From the NCBI GenBank assembly GCA_003140215.1, contig PLJL01000004.1, positions 199,062 through 263,061 of the forward strand: 64,000 nucleotides of DNA, in the 5' to 3' direction. Made by a program: the position numbers and the translations under genes. A model generated the notes under the pieces. It was given only the letters and a program-made list of their open reading frames with translations. It made no database searches and had not been told where the DNA came from. This document shows, one piece after another, positions 60,369-64,000 of this stretch. How positions within the stretch are numbered: position 1 is the first letter of the stretch; every line of letters starts with the position of its first letter. Origin of the DNA: Vulcanimicrobiota bacterium (GTDB lineage: Bacteria; Vulcanimicrobiota; Vulcanimicrobiia; Vulcanimicrobiales; Vulcanimicrobiaceae).

Positions 60369-60395
60369 GTGAACGCCGCGCGAAGACGGCTTCAC
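60369..60395. promoter_or_regulatory. Inverted repeat GTGAACGCC...GGCTTCAC
   Basis: GTGAACGCC (60369-60377) and GGCTTCAC (60388-60395) form an imperfect inverted repeat with one extra base in the left arm. It is in the divergent gap of the GNAT and Usp genes. Confidence 0.5.
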
Positions 60396-60428
60396 GCCTT
60401 CGTAACAGCGCGGTAGCACGATCTCTGC

Positions 60429-61397
60429 ATGGACCTCTTTTCGCGAATCCTCGTCCCCGTCGACGGCTCGGATCCGTCGAACTCCGCGGTCCGGCTCGCG
60501 CTCGAGCTGGCGGCTCCGCCGCGTGATGCCGCGGTCCGCTTTCTCTCCGTATTCGAGCGCGATGCGCTCAGCAAGTTCTATTTCGCGGATGCGAGCTCGG
60601 GATTCGCGCTTGCCGAAGTGCTGGACGCGGCCCAGGTCGAGTGTCGCCGCGCGCTCGATTCTGCGATGGACGCGGCGCGCGGTGCCGGCGTCGACGCGAC
60701 CAACAGCATGCGCACCGGGCTCGCAATCGACGAAATCGTCGCCGTGGCGCGAACGTGGGATGCCTCGTCGATCGTCATCGGCACGCATGGCCGCACCGGA
60801 CTTGCCCGGGGCGTTCTTGGCAGTTGCGCGGAGGGCGTGCTGCGCAAGAGTCCGGTTCCCGTCCTCGTCGCGCATGCACCGGCGGCCATTCCAGCGACGC
60901 TGTTCGAGCGTATCCTGTGTGCCGTGGACGACTCGCCGGCGGCACGGCGGGCCTTCGAGGCGGCCGTTGCGCTGGCCGTGGAGCGACGGGCCGAGCTGCA
61001 CCTGCTCACGGTGGTCCAGATCGCCGACCTGTACGCAGCCGGCTTCGAGCGCGACGGCTTCGACCCGGACGGCTCGATGAGCGCGATCTATGCGGAGGCG
61101 CGGGCGGCCGTCAAGCGGCTCGCCGCGGAGGCGATCGTGCACGGTGCGCGCATCAAGCCGCACGTGCTCGGCGGAGCCGACGTCGCAGAGCGCATCATCG
61201 CCTGCGCGACCGCGCAGCGCTGCGGCCTCATCGCGCTCGGAACCCACGGTCGCGGAGGAATCCGGCGCGCGCTCGCGGGTAGCACCGCCGAAGGCGTTCT
61301 CCGCTCCAGCCCGATCCCGGTGCTCGCATTCCGCGATCCGGCCGAGAATGAGCCGGCGGAGGACCGGCCCCGCGAGAGCGCCGTCAGCGCGCGGTGA
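60429..61397 (+). CDS. Tandem-domain universal stress protein
   Basis: A 322-residue protein with two UspA domains. Domain 1: SRILVPVDGSDPSNSAVRLA and VIGTHGRTGLARGVLGSCAE. Domain 2: RILCAVDDSPAARRAFEAAV and ALGTHGRGGIRRALAGSTAE. Both ATP loops are intact. It differs from the 54131 protein in length and C-terminal tail (ENEPAEDRPRES). Its 3' end overlaps the acetate kinase fragment by 14 bases. Confidence 0.92.
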   Translation: MDLFSRILVPVDGSDPSNSAVRLALELAAPPRDAAVRFLSVFERDALSKFYFADASSGFALAEVLDAAQVECRRALDSAMDAARGAGVDATNSMRTGLAIDEIVAVARTWDASSIVIGTHGRTGLARGVLGSCAEGVLRKSPVPVLVAHAPAAIPATLFERILCAVDDSPAARRAFEAAVALAVERRAELHLLTVVQIADLYAAGFERDGFDPDGSMSAIYAEARAAVKRLAAEAIVHGARIKPHVLGGADVAERIIACATAQRCGLIALGTHGRGGIRRALAGSTAEGVLRSSPIPVLAFRDPAENEPAEDRPRESAVSAR

Positions 61398-61680
61398 ACG
61401 CGGCGCGCGCCAGCTGCCACCCTTCGCGCGCGGCGACGACGTAGGCGGCGACGCGCGAGCGATCGTCCGAGATGCGGCCTTCGCCGGCGAGCGAGGCGTT
61501 GCGCGCCGCGTCGATCAGCGCCCCCGCCGCCGCGGCGCCCTGGACGCCGGCTGCCCGAATCTCGGCCGCGTGTTCTCCCACGCCACCGGTGAAGGCGACG
61601 AGATCGACTCCGCCGAGGACGCCGATCATCGCTCCGATCCCGGCACGCGCGTCGTGGTATTCATTGCCGCTCAGCCGTGT
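61384..61680 (-). pseudogene. ackA: Acetate kinase C-terminal fragment
   Basis: The minus strand reads RAGIGAMIGVLGGVDLVAFT, GGVGEHAAEIRAAGVQ and later ISDDRSRVAAYVVAAREGW-QLARAAFT, the last ~95 residues of acetate kinase, with the LGGVD..FTGG.GE motif. The N-terminal ~300 residues (both ATP- and acetate-binding halves) are absent: a Usp gene in the same direction occupies that place and overlaps the fragment by ten bases. The listed short ATG at 61629 is internal. Not a functional kinase. Confidence 0.8.
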
Positions 61681-62183
61681 TGCAACGCGTCGCCGTGAGG
61701 CGTCGCGGCCAGGGCTATACCGTCTTTTTCGACGGCACGCGAGGCGTTCGCGGCATGGACGACGAGAACGGGAACCCGACTCGCGCGCATTAGGGCTTCC
61801 GCGACGCTGCCGAGGAGGACGCGCTCCAACCCGCCGCGGCCGTGGCTGCCGATGACGATGGTGTCGGCGCCGATCCGCTGCGCGTGTGCGACGATCTCCG
61901 GAACGATCTGGCCGTCGAGCCGGTTCGTTTCGATCGTCAGTCGGTAGTCGCGGCTCGCGGTTTCGGACGCGCGGCGGAGAACGGCGATACCTTCGCGGTG
62001 CGCCGCGTCGTCATCGCTGTACCAGTCGACGTGGCGCCCGTGCAGATGCGGACGCGGCTCGCAGACGTACACGGCGGTGATGCGTCCACCACGACCGCGT
62101 GCGAGCGAGCACGCCGCTTCGAGCGCGGCGTCCGACGGCGCCGAACCGTCGAGCGCCAGCAAAATGTTGGAAAAGTGGGTCAT
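61671..62183 (-). CDS. Single-domain universal stress protein
   Basis: A 170-residue Usp. SNILLALDGSAPSDAALEAA opens it, VIGSHGRGGLERVLLGSVAE is the ATP loop, and SRVPVLVVHAANASR closes the fold; the last ~25 residues (to LQHG) are not conserved, and read into the former acetate kinase gene. That tail may have been added by the deletion that destroyed ackA. Its ATG overlaps the transporter stop (ATGA). Confidence 0.9.
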   Translation of the reverse strand: MTHFSNILLALDGSAPSDAALEAACSLARGRGGRITAVYVCEPRPHLHGRHVDWYSDDDAAHREGIAVLRRASETASRDYRLTIETNRLDGQIVPEIVAHAQRIGADTIVIGSHGRGGLERVLLGSVAEALMRASRVPVLVVHAANASRAVEKDGIALAATPHGDALQHG

Positions 62184-63232
62184 GAGGTTTCAGCTTTCTC
62201 GTGACGAAGCAGTGAAAGGGAGCCTGCGCCCGGCGCAAGATCGTGCTCGACGATGTCCTCAACGACGAGGCGGCGCATCACGACGATCGTGACTGCGGCG
62301 AGCGGCGCGGCCATCATGATCCCGAGCGCGCCCGAGGCCAGCCCGAGGACGAGCTGTGCCGCAATCGTAAGCGCCGGCGGTAGGCGCACGATGCGCCGCT
62401 CCGCGAACGGGATGACGAAGAAGTCGTCGAGCGCGTGGGCCAGCCAGAACAGCAGCGCGACACCGGCGACGTGCTGCCAGCCGAGCGGCGCCGCGAGCAG
62501 CACCGCCGGGAGCCCGGCGGCGATCGGACCCACGTTGGGGATGAACGCGAACAGGCCGGCAAGCACGCCGAGGGCGGTCGCGTCGGGGACGCCTAATGCG
62601 CGCAAGCCGAAGCCACACAGGATGCCGACCGCGATCATCGAGACCGCGCGAGCGCGCAGCCAGAGTGCGATCGTCGTGCCGGCCTCGTCGAGCACGGCCT
62701 CGACGCGTGCACGTCGTTGCGGCGGAACCAGGTGCAGGAAGCCGCCGACGTAGGTCCGCGGCTCGGCCGCGAAGCAGACGGCGGCGAAGATCAGGATCGC
62801 GACGTCGACGAGACCGGCGAGCGTACCACCGAGGACGCCGCGCAGCGCGCCGGCCAGGCCGCCGGCGCCGGCTAGGAGCACGCCGGGATCGAGTTGCATC
62901 TGCGCTAGGCGCGACGCCCACGGCTCTTCGCGCAGCGCGTGCGCGACGGCGTTGGCCGCGGAAGGCAGCGTGACGGCGAGCTGCGTCACCTGTCCGGCGA
63001 GTATCGCCTGCCAGCCCCAGAGTACCGCCGCGACGGCGAGCGCGAGTGCGCCGAGCAGTGCCGCGAGTCCGACACCTGAGGGGACGCGTAGCGAACGCGA
63101 GATTCCGATCGCGCCCGCGCGCAGCGGCACCGCGAAGACCGCAGCGGCAAAGAATACGAGGAGCACGTCATGCAGCGTGACGATCACGATGAGCGCGACG
63201 AGAATACCGGTGCCGAGCCATACGCCTCTCAC
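62180..63232 (-). CDS. AI-2E family transporter
   Basis: A 350-residue membrane protein with about eight helices. Family blocks are LVALIVIVTLHDVLLVFFAA, FIPNVGPIAAGLPAVLLAAP, LLFWLAHALDDFFVIP and LGLASGALGIMMAAPLAAVT. Members export small molecules; AI-2 export is shown only for a few, sodium/proton exchange for others. Start GTG 63232 overlaps the P-type ATPase stop (GTGA); GTG 63235 is next to it. Confidence 0.85.
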   Translation of the reverse strand: MRGVWLGTGILVALIVIVTLHDVLLVFFAAAVFAVPLRAGAIGISRSLRVPSGVGLAALLGALALAVAAVLWGWQAILAGQVTQLAVTLPSAANAVAHALREEPWASRLAQMQLDPGVLLAGAGGLAGALRGVLGGTLAGLVDVAILIFAAVCFAAEPRTYVGGFLHLVPPQRRARVEAVLDEAGTTIALWLRARAVSMIAVGILCGFGLRALGVPDATALGVLAGLFAFIPNVGPIAAGLPAVLLAAPLGWQHVAGVALLFWLAHALDDFFVIPFAERRIVRLPPALTIAAQLVLGLASGALGIMMAAPLAAVTIVVMRRLVVEDIVEHDLAPGAGSLSLLRHEKAETS

Positions 63233-64000
63233 CACTTGAACGGCTCCCACCACAGACTTGCGAGCGTCCCGATCCCGGCGGCGGCGAATGCGACGGAGAG
63301 TGGAGGCGCGGCGAGATGAAGCAGCAGCGCGAACGGCGGAACCGCGATCGCGAGCGCTAAGCTGGCGAGCGAGAACGCGCCGAGCACGAGGGCGGTTCGG
63401 GTCGGCGCGGGAGCGTGCCAAAGCGGCCGATCGGGCGAGCGCTCGACGTAAACGAGCGCGGTCTGACCGCAGAACATCGCGATCAGAGCGGCCGCGCGCG
63501 CCGCGTTCTCGGCGAGCCCGTGCGTCAGTGCGAATGCGTAAACGAGCGTCACCGCTACCGCGAGGGTCACGCCGAGCGCGCCGGCGCGGAGCCAGTCTCG
63601 CCGCCGCAGCAAGCCTTCGGCGCGCGGACGCGGCGGACGCCGCATAGTATCCGGTTGCGCTCGGTCGCTCTCGAACACCAGCGACGAGACGGGATGGACG
63701 ATGAGCTCCAGCCACACGAAGTGGACGGGCGCGAGGAGAAGAGGGAATCCGAGCGACGGCAGCACGATCGCCGGCACGATGAGCGGCACGTGGAAACCGA
63801 GCAGATACCCGAACGCGCGGCGCAGGTTGTCGAAAATTCGGCGTCCGTTGCGGATCGCGCGCACGATCGTCGAAACGTCGTCTTCGAGGAGGACCAAGCC
63901 GGCCGCTTCGCGTGCCACCTCGGTGCCACGCTGGCCCATCGCGATCCCGATGTCGGCCTCCCGCAGCGCGAGCGCATCGTTCGTGCCGTCGCCGGTCATC
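63229..64000 (-). CDS. Cation-transporting P-type ATPase, C-terminal part (window edge)
   Basis: About 257 C-terminal residues. The end of the P-domain is visible as TGDGTNDALALREADIGIAM with the Mg-binding DGTND hinge, then EAAGLVLLEDDVSTIVRAIR and RRIFDNLRRAFGYLLGFHVP, then five or six membrane helices. The phosphorylated Asp (DKTG) lies beyond the window. GTEVAREAAGLVLLEDD is like the Ca2+/cation (PMR1/MgtA) group, but without the M4-M6 ion sites I cannot tell. Such pumps are often found next to Usp and phosphoketolase genes in dormancy clusters. Confidence 0.9.
   Translation of the reverse strand, partial: MTGDGTNDALALREADIGIAMGQRGTEVAREAAGLVLLEDDVSTIVRAIRNGRRIFDNLRRAFGYLLGFHVPLIVPAIVLPSLGFPLLLAPVHFVWLELIVHPVSSLVFESDRAQPDTMRRPPRPRAEGLLRRRDWLRAGALGVTLAVAVTLVYAFALTHGLAENAARAAALIAMFCGQTALVYVERSPDRPLWHAPAPTRTALVLGAFSLASLALAIAVPPFALLLHLAAPPLSVAFAAAGIGTLASLWWEPFKW

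Overview
The window is GC-rich, densely coded bacterial chromosome, cut at both ends inside genes (kdd at base 1, a P-type ATPase at base 64000). The organism is a diderm: lptC, lptD, an LptF/LptG permease and lnt are all present. Genes sit in tight overlapping strings (ATGA and GTGA overlaps), start codons are often GTG, and several reading frames seem to begin at CTG or another rare codon. No rRNA, tRNA, CRISPR array or transposase was seen. The mix would fit an uncultured high-GC diderm lineage such as Candidatus Eremiobacterota (WPS-2), but that is a guess from gene content, not a phylogenetic result.

Layout. 1-1.4 kb: a lysine-fermentation dehydrogenase (kdd) behind its own Lrp/AsnC regulator. 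1.5-3.1 kb: an AbiE-type (type IV) toxin-antitoxin pair with its own near-consensus promoter. 3.2-4.8 kb: a peptide-type solute-binding lipoprotein. 4.8-11.7 kb: a long minus-strand string led by an ArsR repressor (SRPBCC, DUF899, a DUF2182-alpha/beta-hydrolase fusion, two tandem metallophosphoesterases, a VOC protein, a hypothetical). 11.8-15.6 kb: a two-gene module, a TIR-domain protein followed by a 1062-residue KGGVGR ATPase + NB-ARC-like NTPase + TPR protein. This is the best candidate for a poorly described immune or signalling system. 15.7-20.6 kb: comB, pntA1-pntA2-pntB, a membrane acyltransferase. 20.7-25.6 kb: a chorismate-mutase-like protein and a gentisate-type aromatic catabolism locus.

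25.7-38.8 kb is mostly housekeeping: small secreted and zinc-ribbon proteins, an alpha-2-macroglobulin-like protein without thioester, polA, DUF192, mutM, rpsA and coaE. 38.9-50.5 kb holds fabH, a D-aminoacylase, two KGG stress proteins, the cell-envelope set lptC-lnt and slt-lptF/G-lptD, and a 55-residue metallothionein-like protein. 50.5-51.6 kb is a debris zone of gene fragments around one intact VOC gene.

51.6-64 kb is a stress/dormancy island: phosphoketolase, three universal stress proteins plus a broken one, a hybrid histidine kinase, a PP2C/SpoIIE-type phosphatase, two SRPBCC-like proteins, a GNAT acetyltransferase, a broken acetate kinase, an AI-2E-type transporter and a P-type ATPase. 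Several intergenic gaps here share GTGAA/TTCAC-type repeats, which suggests one regulator.

Two small genes (57-codon zinc ribbon at 26474-26647; 55-codon metallothionein-like at 45787-45954) were found by reading the sequence directly.
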